Shown here piece after piece: positions 50,723-63,600 of a DNA stretch of 64,000 nucleotides (the stretch's first letter is position 1; each line of letters begins with the position of its first letter). The notes beneath the pieces are model-generated. The model was given only the letters and a program-made list of their open reading frames with translations. It had not been told where the DNA came from and ran no database searches. The stretch is taken from NCBI GenBank assembly GCA_026261815.1, contig JAMPIT010000539.1, forward strand, positions 5,906,501-5,970,500, read 5' to 3'. This stretch comes from Monarcha castaneiventris obscurior. Its lineage: Eukaryota; Chordata; Aves; Passeriformes; Monarchidae. A program made the position numbers and the translations under genes.

Positions 50723-52536
50723 GAATTATATTTTAAAATCCTATGTGAGCATTTGACTAATTCCATCATTCACAAACAAGGTTTCCCAGGTGTTATCCCA
50801 CACAGAGACAACAGCAAGGAGTCAGACAGGTGCAGTTTAAGAGTCTCCTGATGTCTTGGATCCAATTTTTGCAGTTGATGCAGCCATTCCATTTGCACCT
50901 TCACTGACCATTGCAGCACCATGTAAAGCAAGTCACCATAAGCCAAGTTTGGTTTACTTTAGTTTTTATTTGGCAATACACAAAACCAGTTCAGGTACAG
51001 AAGGTTGCTGGGAGAACCTGGGCTGCTGTTCCTTCCTTCCAAACACTGCATGAATTATGCACTCACTGCCTAATGGTTCAGCAGGTCTCTCTCCCTTGGC
51101 TCGAGCCCTCTGGCCTTGCTCCTGATTGCTGTTCCACAAAATTATCTCTGGCTGCACATACACAAGGAAAGAGAAATCCCATGTCCTAGGAGTTTACTAT
51201 CTAAACAGGTATAAAGAAGCTGAGAGCTTTTAGGAAGAAGGGCCTGCAGGCAACTTTTAAAGCCTCAGGCAACCAAGGGAGCAGACAGGCTGAGACAAGG
51301 GGAGTGCAAACCACCCAGCACTCAACAGGGAAGGGAAGGCTCTGAACTCTGGTCTTGACCAGAATATCTCTAATCATTACCAGAGCTGTATCTTAGAGCA
51401 ATGGGATGCTACTGGTAATTTGTGTGTTCTGGGAGTTCCTGTATGAGGTAAAAAAGAGAGAAGGTGAGACCTTCAGATATCTCAAAATTCAGGCACAGAA
51501 AAGAGGCTTTACATGTAACAATTCCACTTCATCATTGCTTACCTATCATCAACATAAAAATCAAACCTAGTGTGGAAAGGAAGTCTGCACCACTTCTTTT
51601 CAAAGTTGTTTTTCAGCGTAATCAACATAAAAGATTCTGCTAAGGTCTTGGGAGATAATAATGATTTGCCCTAGGTCAAAAACCAAGCTTCTTTACCAGC
51701 ACCAGTCTTTGAAAATTTAGGGTTATATAATAAACACTTTGGACATGTAGAAATACCAAGCATCTAGTATTTCTTGTTTTTCTTGACACAGATTGTTTTT
51801 CTTTGTTGAGAAGTTGCCAAACTCCAACTGCTGACTGCCATGCAGCAACAATAAAAAATTCCTTAACAGAACTGAAATTATTTTTTCTTGATTGCAGCAT
51901 CTCAAAATCCTCAATGTTTCTTCTTAACTAATTGTACTTAAAAAATGTTCTCTCAATTTAATAAGGATTCTAAACTGTGTTAGCAGTAGCAAGGGAGGAG
52001 TCATAGGTGGAATTTTCTCTTCCTGGATTTAACACCTTCTGGAAGATGCCTGAGACAGGGGATGACAAAATCTGATGGGGATTACAGCCTTGTTTTCCTA
52101 AATAGCTCAAACCTCAACTTTATGATGTCTCTCATTCATTGGACTGTATAATGAATCCTGAAAACTCTTACTTCCTTAATATATTTATTATCTTTAAGGT
52201 AAAAACATGGGGTTTTTTACCTTGAATTTACTCTACATTCAACTAATTTTATTCTAAGGGCTCAAACACAGGATTGAGTGTTAGTAACTGTGCCAGCAAA
52301 TACCAATGTGCATCCTCTGAGCTGCTGGCAAACCAAGAGTGATACAATAACCAAGTGCTTCTGAAGACCTAAACCATGATGCTGCCAAAAAGCCCAGTGC
52401 TAGTTCCAGCTAACCCATATGGCTTCTTACCTCCAAAGCAAGAGCAGCAGCACAAAGTTGTGGCCTTTGACCATTGCTTAGCAAGGTAAGTACAGAAGCC
52501 TCACTTATAGGTCAGGTAGGTATAAACATAGAGAGT

Positions 52537-52549
52537 ACACACACACACA
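52537..52549. repeat. Short CA dinucleotide repeat
   Basis: About six CA units. It is too short to be strongly polymorphic. Confidence 0.75.
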
Positions 52550-55500
52550 AAATGACATCGCAGAATGGGCACAGTCAGACCTTTCAAAAGATGAGAATCT
52601 ATGATAGCTATTAAAATTTATTTTATGGTGTTATGTCATTACAGGTGTCCCGGTAAATTTTGTGAGATTGAGAGAAAGTGGCAATTATTTTTTGGCTGCT
52701 TACAGAAACAACAGGTGTTTAACTAAAAAAAATTAAATATTCCAGCCAAGGATATTTCGAAGAAATCTGCCTTCTGTCATGCACTGTCGGGTTTCTAGTG
52801 TCAAAAAATAACTACCTTTACTCATAAAACTTAAAAGTTTTTTCATATCAATTTTGCAGTTCTGACATTGAATCTGAAATTACTCTTTGCTGATTGTGCA
52901 CTGTTTACTCTTTCTATCCTAGTTTTGTTTCTTACTGCTGTCTAAAGCTGGTTATTTTGCTCATCTCTGATCCCAGCATCCCTTAACACTTAAGGAAGAA
53001 TCCTGTTTTTCTAATAAATACAAATCACGCATCTGAATTAACTCAACCATAGTTATTGAAAATATGGAAATAAACATTTAGCACTTGACAATTTGGAACA
53101 TTCATTTTTAGCACTTATGGAGGCATATACATGACTGTAAATAAAATTTACATTTTAGTCATAAATTGCTATGTTTATTCTTCACAAATGGAATCTTACC
53201 ATGCACATCATACTTTACGTGATGAAAAATAACCCAGGGTGATCAGTGTTAACTGAAGGCACATGTGAGACTGCTGAGACTTTATCTCACAGGATCCCCC
53301 AGCAGCAGCACCCAGGAAGCCTTTCTGCAGTGTGCAGTGGGAATGGTGACACAGCTCCATGGCACTGCTGCTCCTGCAGAGCACCTTTCTGAGAGGTTTC
53401 AGAATAACACAAAAGTTTCCTCTCTGTGTGTCCAGCTTGAGTTTCCAATAGCTGCAGAAAAGGCATTTTTCACCGAGCTGAAGAATGCTAGACAAAATTG
53501 TGACTGACCTTAATTAAACTCATTATCTCATCATACCTGTTAAAACCTTTGATCTATATAAACTGGCCTTTAAGCTTTCCTATAATCATAATTTCTATAA
53601 CTTCTTTCCAAAATTTTTTTCCTATAATAATCACTCCCTGATGCAGGTCTCTCTAAACAGTGAAATGGAAATGAACTTGATTTGTCTCACAAAAATCCTT
53701 AACTCCAAACATAAATTGTGTTGATTATAAATATCCCACTAAGAGGGAGAGTGGGAAAAAAATGAAATGAAAATGCATTCAGTTCTCTGTGTGAATGAAG
53801 CTAGCTAATACATCTCCCTATAACCACAGAAATATCTTGTTGGGAGGACATTTTTTGTTTTAGTTTCATTTTTCAAATTCACGTTTTCTTCTGTCTTCAG
53901 ACATGTCTGTTTTCCCTGGGGCATTTTCCCACAAGGTTCATCCTGCATCTTGTTTGCTCATTAACAGCAGGCATGAGGAGCCCACACATGGGTGTGATAA
54001 AGCTCTGCTGCCGTGCTCGATAGCTACAGGTGTAGAGAGGACCAGAACAGCACTGGAATAAAAGCAAAACAAAACAAGGCAAAAACCCCCTAGCTCAGTT
54101 CACTCTTCAACGTTTCTTCCACCTTTGCTGTATAATTAATCATTAAATCTAACAAAATTTTGTGTTGTTTTGAGACGCTACCAAGCATAATCACAGAGAT
54201 CTCTAATACAAGCAAGGGAAGAAAGTTGGTTAAAAATGTAATCTGACATTATTAGAATTAACTATATCCTTCCTTTCCATCAGGTATAATACTTGGCAAC
54301 TATGGCATTATGGTTTTGACAATAAATTGGCTGATTCTCTGGGCTTTCTATGGAAAGACAACTTAAGGCCTGATGAACTTTTAGGGGGAGAAAAGACAAA
54401 GAGAAAGTACATTTCTGATTCCTCTATGAATCAGTAAGAATTCACTATTTGTACTGTTGGCACAACATTGTGTATTAAAAGACAAATCATCAGGGACAGG
54501 GAGCTGGTGTTTCAGTAGACCACCTCCTTGAAGCTGGCTTTTTTAAAGAGTGATAAAACTCCTTCCCACAAGAAAACAATTGTTTCCCATACTTTCCAAG
54601 AACTCGTTGGAGAGAGTGCAATGAATACATGAGACACAAATCATAAGAGCAAGCCAACCCAGAGAGCCAGAACTCCATTCCTCTGAAAATTGCATCAAAT
54701 ACCAGAAGAGAAACCTTGTTTAACCAGAGCCTGTTCATTCCAAGGAAGAGAAAGAATAGGTAGTGAAGCAAAAGCAAAATTATTAAAAGAATAATACTGA
54801 AATTTAGTGTAGAAACTGAGATCACTTCAGGACAATTTCAGGTTCTTCCTCACCTATTAACAGAACTCCAGATTCTTCCATCACTCTCTGTTGCTGTGGG
54901 CACTCAGAGCAGCCCACTCAACTGCTTTACCTTTATAACCTCCACCTGCAGCTACTTCACCTTCTCATATATTCTACATTTCTCTTTTGAGTGACTTCCT
55001 TACAACCCAGAAGAGCAAGAGAAACATTCTTATGATTTCCCAGCAGCCTCCTGTACTCTGCAAATGTCCATGCTCCAAACAATGTTAGTTTTCCTGCATC
55101 TTTCAGTGCATCAAGCTGCAGAAGGTTCAGTGCAGCCCAATCGTCATACCTCTAATGCACCTTTTCTTCATTACCAGGGTGACATTCAGTACTAGGAAAA
55201 CTCACATCTCTTCTACATTTGATACCTTCTGTCAACCAGTACAGGATCAGACTTGTTTCTTTTTCTTATCACTCCTTCAGGATGATATGTTTATATGAGC
55301 AACCTTTAGCTGTTGTCATTAAAAAGCAGCTGAGATCAAGCACAGGTGCCACATGCCAGCATGATGTTCTCTAAAAGAAATATTGCCTGATTTCCAAATA
55401 AGCCCTGGGAACTCAGAGATGGGCTGCAGAGCTTGCATTGTAGTAGTGGCTGAATTGGTCTGTTCTGCTGTCCTGCTGTTATCATCCTGATCAGCCCAAG

Positions 55501-57720
55501 GATATCCTTGTGGAGGCTCTGCTGTTCAATAACCCAAACCTTTTAACATGGTCATGTAATAGATTCCAGCTACAAGTTTTCACAATATTATGGAGTAGCA
55601 TCTCAATAATGATTCAATAAAGGGATTTTTTTTTGCATGGTCTTGTCACCTGTGACAGGGAAGACTACAGCACAAACAAGTGGACAACTTAGGGCCAAAA
55701 ATATGCATTTCAAACAACTGAGTTCACCTATTATAGCATGCAAAGTCTCAAGAAAACACATACTTTGGTCCCAACAGGGCAAAGGTGCTGTTACTGGGAT
55801 GCTGCTTCAACCTAAAAGAAAACAAAATCTTCCAGGTGATATGCTTAGCCAAGTTTTGAAGAGCTTTCAATGAGAATTAACAACATACCTGCAGTAGTGA
55901 TTTTAAGTACTCCTCCAGGTTTGCAAGAGAACCAATTTAAAAACAAAATTATCTGGTTAGGTGTTAAAGAGCAATTTATTTGCTCAGAAGAAAATATTTT
56001 TAATGGCATAAATGCATTTGACATTTCCTGGTAGGAACACTATTTATCTTTCAAAAGATCAAAAAATAAACATATCATATTTATGTGCCTGTTTACCAAA
56101 ACATAATCTGAGGTTTTACAAGGGTAGAGGAAGAGATGTATTGCTCTGTGGCATGACTCAGGCTCCTCAGTGAACACCTACAACTGTTGTTTGACGAATA
56201 TTCAAAATTTCCTCCCACACCTGCAGTGGACACTGGATTTTCAAAGTCATATTTTAAGGGAATCTGATCCCTTGTCACAAACATGGAACAGATATTTCCA
56301 ATAAATGGTTTAAGATTTTACCCTGAACAACACACATTTGGGAAAAGTGGAATATGTATAAAGACTTACTTTCCAGTTTCTTGCTTTAAGTAAAATCTCT
56401 ATGAAATTGGCACTTTTCTTTAAAAATGTTTGTTTTGCTTATTGACTTTTGCCTCTTCTGTTTCAAACTTCAGATAACTCAAAAACCTTAATATTTTGGC
56501 TCCTCTGGGCCAGGCAAGGTCTGAGGTGACAGCAGATCAATGCAACATGCTGTAATGTTTTCAGTACAGACAGAACATTCCTGCCTTTCCTTCCACATCT
56601 GCCCCATTACTGTTCGTCTGGCACAGAGACTGCAGACTGCAGCTACCTCCAGATGAAACAAGACAGCATTTTGGGCAGGGTACACACTGTGTGTGTTTTT
56701 TTGTGGCTGGGATTTGGGAAGTAGAACTACAATAAAAGATAAAACAGGTTCTGTGGTTGTATTTCCTTCCAACAAAAATATCTCTGCCACTAAAGCGCCT
56801 AGTAAAACACAACATGACAAAAAATATATAAAAGGAAAGGTATACTGCAATGAGAAAAAAACCAAGTGAAAAAAAGGGCTACACAACCCCCCAACCAATC
56901 AACCAATCAACAAAAGAAATAAAAAAGTCACTTACACCAAAACCTTAGCTTAGTGTCATCCCAAACAACTAACAAACATCCAGTCTCACCAAAAATGGTC
57001 ACTGTGCTTTGTTTTCAAGACACACATCCTTGAACTCTTGATATATATAGCTAAACTCAATTCCTGGCCAAGCCAAAATCAGTGTCCAAGGGTATCTGAA
57101 ATACTCTAGTCTGTCCCATCAGACTAGTAAAATATGCTGTTGTAACAGGAACATTGCAAACAGGTACCCATCAGGATAAACACACTCAAAAGTAGATGGA
57201 GTCAAATCTGTCAAGTGGCTCAATAGACTAATTATGTTCAAGATAATAAGAAAATAATGGAATGAAGATAATGGGGAAAATAAGTGGTATTTGTGCAAGA
57301 CTTAAAGGACTTCCCAAAAACACTAAAGCATGTTGTTTCTTCAACTTATCATTTTGCTGCCACATCAGGCAGGAAAAAGGAAAAGATGCATCACTAATAC
57401 AAAGGTAGATTTCACTAATGCTGTGCTCCTAGCAATGTCAGTGGCTTGGGAAGAAGCAGCAGAAAACAAATGAAGAAATCAATTAAAAATGTTTAGTAAT
57501 CTATTGAAATAATACTGCACTACAACAGCAAAAAAACATTAATGCTGCAGCAAATCTTCTAGAAAGCACTAAAAAGCTAAACAAATTTAAAGAGAAAAAT
57601 GTGAACTGTGACATGTCTGATTAACGTGTGGATACTGGGTTAATTACCCTATTTTCTTGGGAAACTTATTACAGAAGTCATCAGTCACTTCTTTTTTTCC
57701 CATTCATTTAATTTTTTAAC

Positions 57721-57940
57721 AGCCCTATGCAAAGTACATGATCACTGCTCTTTTTCAGAAAGCAAGTCAAGTTTTCCCACTTTCAGTTGCCGAAGGAAGA
57801 AGTGCCAATACAGAGAAAGTGGCAAAACAGCGTTTGATAATGCCTTGGAACAACTTGTCTTTATGGCCCAATCCCCTCAGCAGTGAGCAGGCTGTGACAG
57901 AAGTGTGTTACACAGCAAGAGACTGAACACTTGGGGTAAA
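57721..57940 (+). other. Exon-like interval with ATG, speculative
   Basis: A long pyrimidine-rich stretch ends in TTTTTTAACAG (AG at 57721-57722), a plausible splice acceptor. Sixteen bases later an ATG opens a 62-codon frame (57738-57926) with no known motif. A weak GGG-GTAAAG donor lies near 57935-57940. The combination could mark a non-coding or lineage-specific transcript, but each part is common by chance. Confidence 0.13.
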
Positions 57941-60109
57941 GCTGGAACTCCATCGGGCCATGACGTCAGCAACAGTGTCAGCAAAACTTCCTTTATGCCC
58001 CTCAGAGAGGAGCTGGCATCTGCTTCCCCTGTGAGGCACCACTGCCTGTGCCTACAGCAAACTGTTCTCCACTGAGATCACCTTTCAAGCATGTCACAGC
58101 TGATGGCTCTCACCTTGCTCTCCTGTGCCTGCAGCCCAGTTAGAAAAGGTCTAGAGCTGTGGGAATACTCACATATCCCTAATCTGTACATTGGCCTCCA
58201 AAACTCAGCCTCCACTGCACAAATGGGCAGATTCCAGTTTACAAATACAAAGGATGATTTCTTTGTGAGCTATCAGCAATGCAACTATCCCTTTTGGTGG
58301 AAAGCAAGCTAAACAAGGCAAAGGAAATGTCTGTATTTTGTAAGTGACATTGCAGGGAATGATAAATATGCACACAATTTGTTCAGAATAAAACAACATT
58401 TTAGCTACAAAATGGTAGGTCCTCATCTTCACAAAGTGACTTTTGATTTACTCAGCCATAAATTTGAAGTGCAATAGAAGAGTTCAATTTTGTAGACATA
58501 TCAGCTACAATATAACCCAGTAATGTAACTGTACCACAGGTATTTTTTTTTTTGCAGTCCAAACACCATACTTTTTGTTTTCCATTTCAATACAGACAGA
58601 CAGTGATGGATTATTACAATTGTGAGTCTACAGTACACATCCTGTGTGGTAGCATGTGATAAAGACTTTTTTCCTTTTTTTCTGTATAAATGCAGCTCCA
58701 TGCCCAATTATTTGTGTCAAAGTGACAGTACGGTAGGTTTCTACATTATTACCTATGCTGCAAACTCCTCTAGTACAAGTGATTTTTATGCTCTTTGAAA
58801 TCTTGTGGTTGGTTAAGGGATATGGTAAAAATGCATGACTGAAAAATGCTTTCAGAGATTTATAATCTATTACTTGGATGCTGAGGCACATCTCAGTGGC
58901 AGAAATAGGGCATCTGATGCCCTTCAGCTACTCTGAGATCACACAGAGCTCCTGCCTGAACATATCCACAAGGCTCAGAACTGACTTCCTGAAATTAAAG
59001 AGCAAGCAGAATTAATATGGAGTCTGCCTCTTCTGGCTTGTCTAATGATGTACTGGAGAATTTCTTTGACTTCAGCTCTCTGTGGACAACTAGCCAGCAG
59101 TATAACTCACTCTGGTTTCATCACAGCGATGTATGAGTGTCTGTGGTCCAGACAATGAAAACTGAAAATGCACCTTTCGGCATTTGTTCCGTGCCTTCCT
59201 CACATACATTTGGGCTTTGTGTGTTCTCTGCAAAAGTGAGTGCACAGGACAAGATTAACGACACTATGACTGAGACTTCACCATTGCCAAACACTCAATG
59301 TCAGTAAGATTTGATCAGATTTGATGGGCTTGAAGATAAAATTAAAATCACGTCCAGACCAGGAGTTCTGCCTTTCAACCTTGATAGCACTATGTCAAGT
59401 CTTTGTGTGTAATTCATTTCAGGGCCAACATACTTCAGACACAAACTAGAACTCTAAATTAGCATTACTTAGGAATTTTAGTACTAGCGCTCAAGCAATA
59501 GCAACAGGAAAATATTTATATTCAGATTCAAATGGTTGTATAAGAGACACTGAACTATAATCAAACCCTAGCACAGACATTCATTAGCAATTACGTTTTT
59601 TTACAGTTTTCTAAAATGCAAGTCATGAAAATCAAAAGCACATAATTAAGAGCAACATTCAAACAAGGGCTTTTATTTATATCTAGTCAACATTTCTGAC
59701 ATACATAATTGCAGACCTTAATAAATATGATTTGATTTATTAAAGATGTATAAAATAAGCATGATGGATATGCAAAGTTGGTTCAATTTCTTTCTTGAGA
59801 ATAAGATCTATTAAAAATCAATTAGGGAAGGGACGAGTTGGTATAGAGAGCCAATAAAGAGATGCATCAATAGAGAACTATTAATGAAAAATAATATTCT
59901 TTTTTATTCAGTTCCTTAATTATTAAATTTTTCATAAATTAGTACTATTATATTTTAATCCAATGCATTTCTACATTTGCAAATATTTCACAAATTTTGA
60001 AAATAATAATACATCCTAGTAATTTGAATTACCTGGTTTTTTGCTATGCTTTAACTCTGTTTTCTTTGAATATACTGTTTATTTTCTTCTTTTTCCACAT
60101 TCTGCCACA
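57941..60109. other. Non-coding unique sequence, no gene seen
   Basis: Apart from the CRE-type site at 57961 there is no supported feature. The part from 59640 to 59960 is very AT-rich with many TAAT/ATTA cores, only mildly above what its composition predicts. A T run ending in GCAG at 58541-58557 resembles a splice acceptor but has nothing exon-like after it. Confidence 0.55.
57961..57983. promoter_or_regulatory. Perfect CRE palindrome with two MAF-type half-sites
   Basis: TGACGTCA at 57961-57968 is the full cAMP-response element bound by CREB/ATF proteins. It runs on into GCA, so 57965-57971 reads GTCAGCA, a MAF half-site. A second TGTCAGCA follows at 57976-57983. The CpG-containing palindrome is uncommon in CpG-poor DNA, though about one or fewer is expected per window of this size. 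There is no adjacent CpG island or TATA box, so it would be distal if functional. Confidence 0.3.
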
Positions 60110-60660
60110 AGCGTTTTTAAAAAGGGACACAGTGAGGAGTGGGCAGAAATAGACTTCACAGGAACTTTATACAAAAAGTTTTTAATTAAACTGAAGAGCC
60201 AGATGGCTCTATTTTGACCAGAAAAGCTCTCAGTTCAGACTTTTGCCTCTACCAAACCCAGTCAGGACAATAAGCTATCTTTGCTTTTGAACTTGGACGT
60301 AAATATAACTTTTACCCACCCAACCCCACAGTGAGGGGGGTGTTCCAACCCCTCCAAACCCCTAGGAATGCCCTGAGATCTCTTTAGGCCTCAGCCTTGA
60401 GGGGCAGCACCTGGGCCTTGCTCCCCTCACAAACCCTCTCTGCTCCCAGGAATTCCTGTTGCCTAACGAGCTCCTGGGCTTTAATCAACAGCCTTGGAGG
60501 CTTCTTTTTCTCCCCTGAATAACAACCCAAGTGGACCAACATTTTTGTTATTGAACTTCCAAAGAAAGTTGTCAACCCAAAGTGAGTCCAAGATGGAAAA
60601 TTACTGTGACTGAAGGCCACTGTCTTGGAGGCCTATAAACAGTGAGATACAAACTCTGGT
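60110..60660 (-). mobile_element. Possible decayed solo LTR or other unclassified repeat
   Basis: This block is clearly GC-richer than its flanks and has abrupt edges. Read on the minus strand it has a GC-rich first half, then a TTATATTTA element, then an AATTAAA polyadenylation-like signal about 60 bases from the right-hand end (near 60183-60190 on plus). That order is what a retroviral LTR would show. I could not find clean TG...CA ends or a target-site duplication, and no internal retroviral region is next to it. A non-repeat regulatory or transcribed segment is the main alternative. The 78-codon minus-strand frame inside (60384-60620) has no known motif. Confidence 0.25.
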
Positions 60661-63600
60661 TTTCTGGTTCATGTAAAAACTAAACTAAAATAAACCAAAC
60701 CAGCTACACTTTTTTATATATATGCTAACTGACCCATGCCCACAAAAACAGTAATAGAGCATTTTTGACTCATTTTCTAGGAGGCCAAAAGCTCAATGGA
60801 TGTGAAGGATTACCCAGAAAGTCTTCCTCAGATATGCATGAAACACACCAAAGATGTGAAAAAGAGATAGGGCCTGAACAAGCCATTTGATTTCAGGTGA
60901 GAGGATGATACATTACCATCCCTTCTCTTTCCTTTTCCCACCTTCATTTCCTAAGGCATCACTGAATTTTCATCAGTCTGGGATCTACAAATTATATCCC
61001 TCTGCTACCTATGGAAGCCCCATCCCTTGAAGAGGTATCTCAGTATAAACTACTGTTGTTGAATACACAAAAGTCAAAAAATTAAAAAGCCTAAAACCAA
61101 ACCAACAGCTTTTTTTTTCTCATTGGTTAAACAAAAGTAAACAAAAACAATACTTTATTTCTGAGAAACATATCTGAATACATAAAAGCAGATTGTTTTT
61201 CAGTAAGGAAATGCCATTTTTACAAAGTAATTTTTAAGAGATTGTATGGGTTTTTTCTTTAAATTCGTGCTCCCTGGCCAAGTTTGACAAATTCCTTCAT
61301 GTGGTCATTTTCCAACTGTATGTTTATTGAATGTAGAGGTCAATGGTTAGAGGGATGAATAACCTTGATCAGGTTTCACTGCTGTCAAATAGCACAGTAG
61401 ATGGAGTTTCTAAATTCCTCTGATTATCCAAGAACTGTAGCTCAAATTCATTCTTCCTCCTCTACCAAAAAAAAAAAAAATAGGAGAAAAGAAAAGAGAA
61501 AAAAATAAGGCAAAAAAAAGGAGGGGGAGGTTGAAAAACAATTTTTTTATTTTTCAAACTCATGATTTTCCATGGAGAAAAGGGGAATTGAGGAAATGAG
61601 AACAACTCTGGGGGGTTTTTTTATTATTTTTTTATCATGAGATTGGAAATGCTGAGTCACTTTTGTTCTATATATCTGTGGCAGCAAACAGAACACATGC
61701 TCATGAATTTCACTAGGAAGACACTAGGAGTTTTATACTGACAGATGCTGAAGCACCTCATTTTACTCATGTTAGTCCTGAAATTGGAAAGGGACAAGCT
61801 GTGACAAATTCTGGCTACAGGCATCTGATCTTCTGTCTGGAGAGAATCCAGTCACAAAGGTTTGGTATGGTCCCAAAGGTAATAACCATTTGACAAGAAT
61901 CAAAGCTTCTCAATTTAGGCTTGGTACCAAGTTCATTTGGCTTGATTTTATCTGGTCCTGGTCAGAAAACACCATGCAGCACTGTTTTATGTGAATTTAT
62001 AAGGCTGGATCTCACCTAGCCTGAACATCTCTGCACTGAGTTAATTTTCATGGCACACTCGAGTCTGTCTGATTACTTACTGGAGGCATACAGGAACTGG
62101 AAAAGTGCTACTGGTTGAGAAAAGCAAAGGACTGAGCAATTTTAAGCATAAAACAGCATTGCTCTGTCAGATGCCTGCAGAATCACACCAAAATATAGTC
62201 CAGTCATTTTTTGGACATGCACATGACCTACTTTCCTCTTAAACCCATAAGCAGCCTGAGTTCTGGCATGAGCTTTGAAGAGGACAGAATCTCAAAAACT
62301 ATTCCAAGCATGTTAAAAAATGAGAGCCTTTTATAGGATGCTCTCCATAGGAGCTCCTTAACTCTGATACTTCTGCAGCACTATTTTAGACTCTAGTCAG
62401 ATGTTTGGTCTGGTAGTGTGGACAAGACACCTGTACTGGTGAAAGGATGGTCTTTGTGCCACTTGCTACCCTTTTTTATTATTATTTCTTCTCTTTATTT
62501 TCAATAGCATTTTAGCATTTTTCCAGGAAGGCAGAAGCCATCACCAAGATAGGAATTTCTCTGTGCATTTATAACTATTATGTAGATTCTCTGAAAATAC
62601 ACAGTTCTTTGATCTAACTCAAGCTAGTCAAAGAGATAAGAGAAACAGATTGATACTGAGCTATTCTGAAGCCTGGGGAAAATGAAACAGATATAAATCA
62701 AAGAACAAACACTGTCCTCTCTGATTCTGGCTTCTTCTGCAGGAATCTCTCTCATGCTTTATCACCAAAATGCATTTTTGAGGTATATGCTCTACACTTA
62801 CTTGAAGTTTTCTAATTAAATACAATTGGTAAAAATAGCAATAAGTACTAAGCAATAATGTAACTATATCTGTCTACTGAACTGCACTTCATTGCTCATT
62901 TCTCCTCACTTCATCACCTCATTCCCCCTCTCACCAGGGGAGTTCTTAGAGGGGCCTGGGTCACAAGACTAGTTCATGAGACTGATCCGGATACTGAAAT
63001 TATAAAACTGTCATTTAAAAGAATATAAAGAAAATCATTGACAAGAAAACATCCTTAGTTTAGACACTTCTGAATAAAATGTGTAATAAATTTGGAGCGT
63101 ATTTGGAATACTGAAATGGAAGTGGTAACTCCATGTCTGGTGATACTCAGGCACTCAGTTCTCTGCCCTAGTGTACCAAAGGAACCAGGAGTGAACTGGA
63201 CATTGGCAAAATTAGTTTGAAAACTCTTTTGTCATAATAATGGTGTCCAGAGACAATATTCTTATAGGGATGTCAAATAAAGGCATCTAAATATCTTAAG
63301 CTAAGGTCTGCTAAACTAGGAAAACGATTGGATATTGTCATCTGTGCCAGCAAAGGAATAGACCTGACAATGATCATGGCTCTTCAGTGTTACTTTGTCC
63401 TTTGGAAGAATCATCCAACTACAAGAAGGAAAAATAACAGCTGGAACAAACCAGCCATAAGAAAGTAAAACTCTATGGGTAAGACACTGTAAAAACCACC
63501 TCTAGAAGAAACATCATCATATTTCATAAGTTTTCATGAATATTCAGTACAGTAAGAAATTCAGTAAGGAATTACTCAGTGGTGCTCTGGGAATAGCAGA

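Larger units (their letters stand above)
47241..57720. other. Non-coding unique sequence, no gene seen
   Basis: No gene is supported beyond the 204-codon ORF listed separately. The segments 50390-50600 and 51000-51350 are GC-richer but carry no recognised repeat or exon. A short CA repeat lies at 52537-52549 and an 18-base A run at 50705-50722. The 136-codon minus-strand frame at 56488-56898 begins at TTG in a CCAAT-rich spot and is not credible. Confidence 0.55.

Noticed and set aside
31036..51860. An 18-base string, catgcagcaacaataaaa, shared near 31038 and 51839
   Set aside because: One such match in 64 kb of AT-rich DNA is not far from chance, and the similarity does not extend beyond about 30 bases.
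56488..56898. 136-codon minus-strand frame with a hydrophobic N-terminus
   Set aside because: It begins at TTG rather than ATG, runs out of a low-complexity CCAAT-rich spot and resembles no known membrane protein.
58541..58557. T run ending in GCAG, a splice-acceptor-like signal
   Set aside because: Nothing downstream resembles an exon, and T runs before CAG are frequent in this AT-rich sequence.
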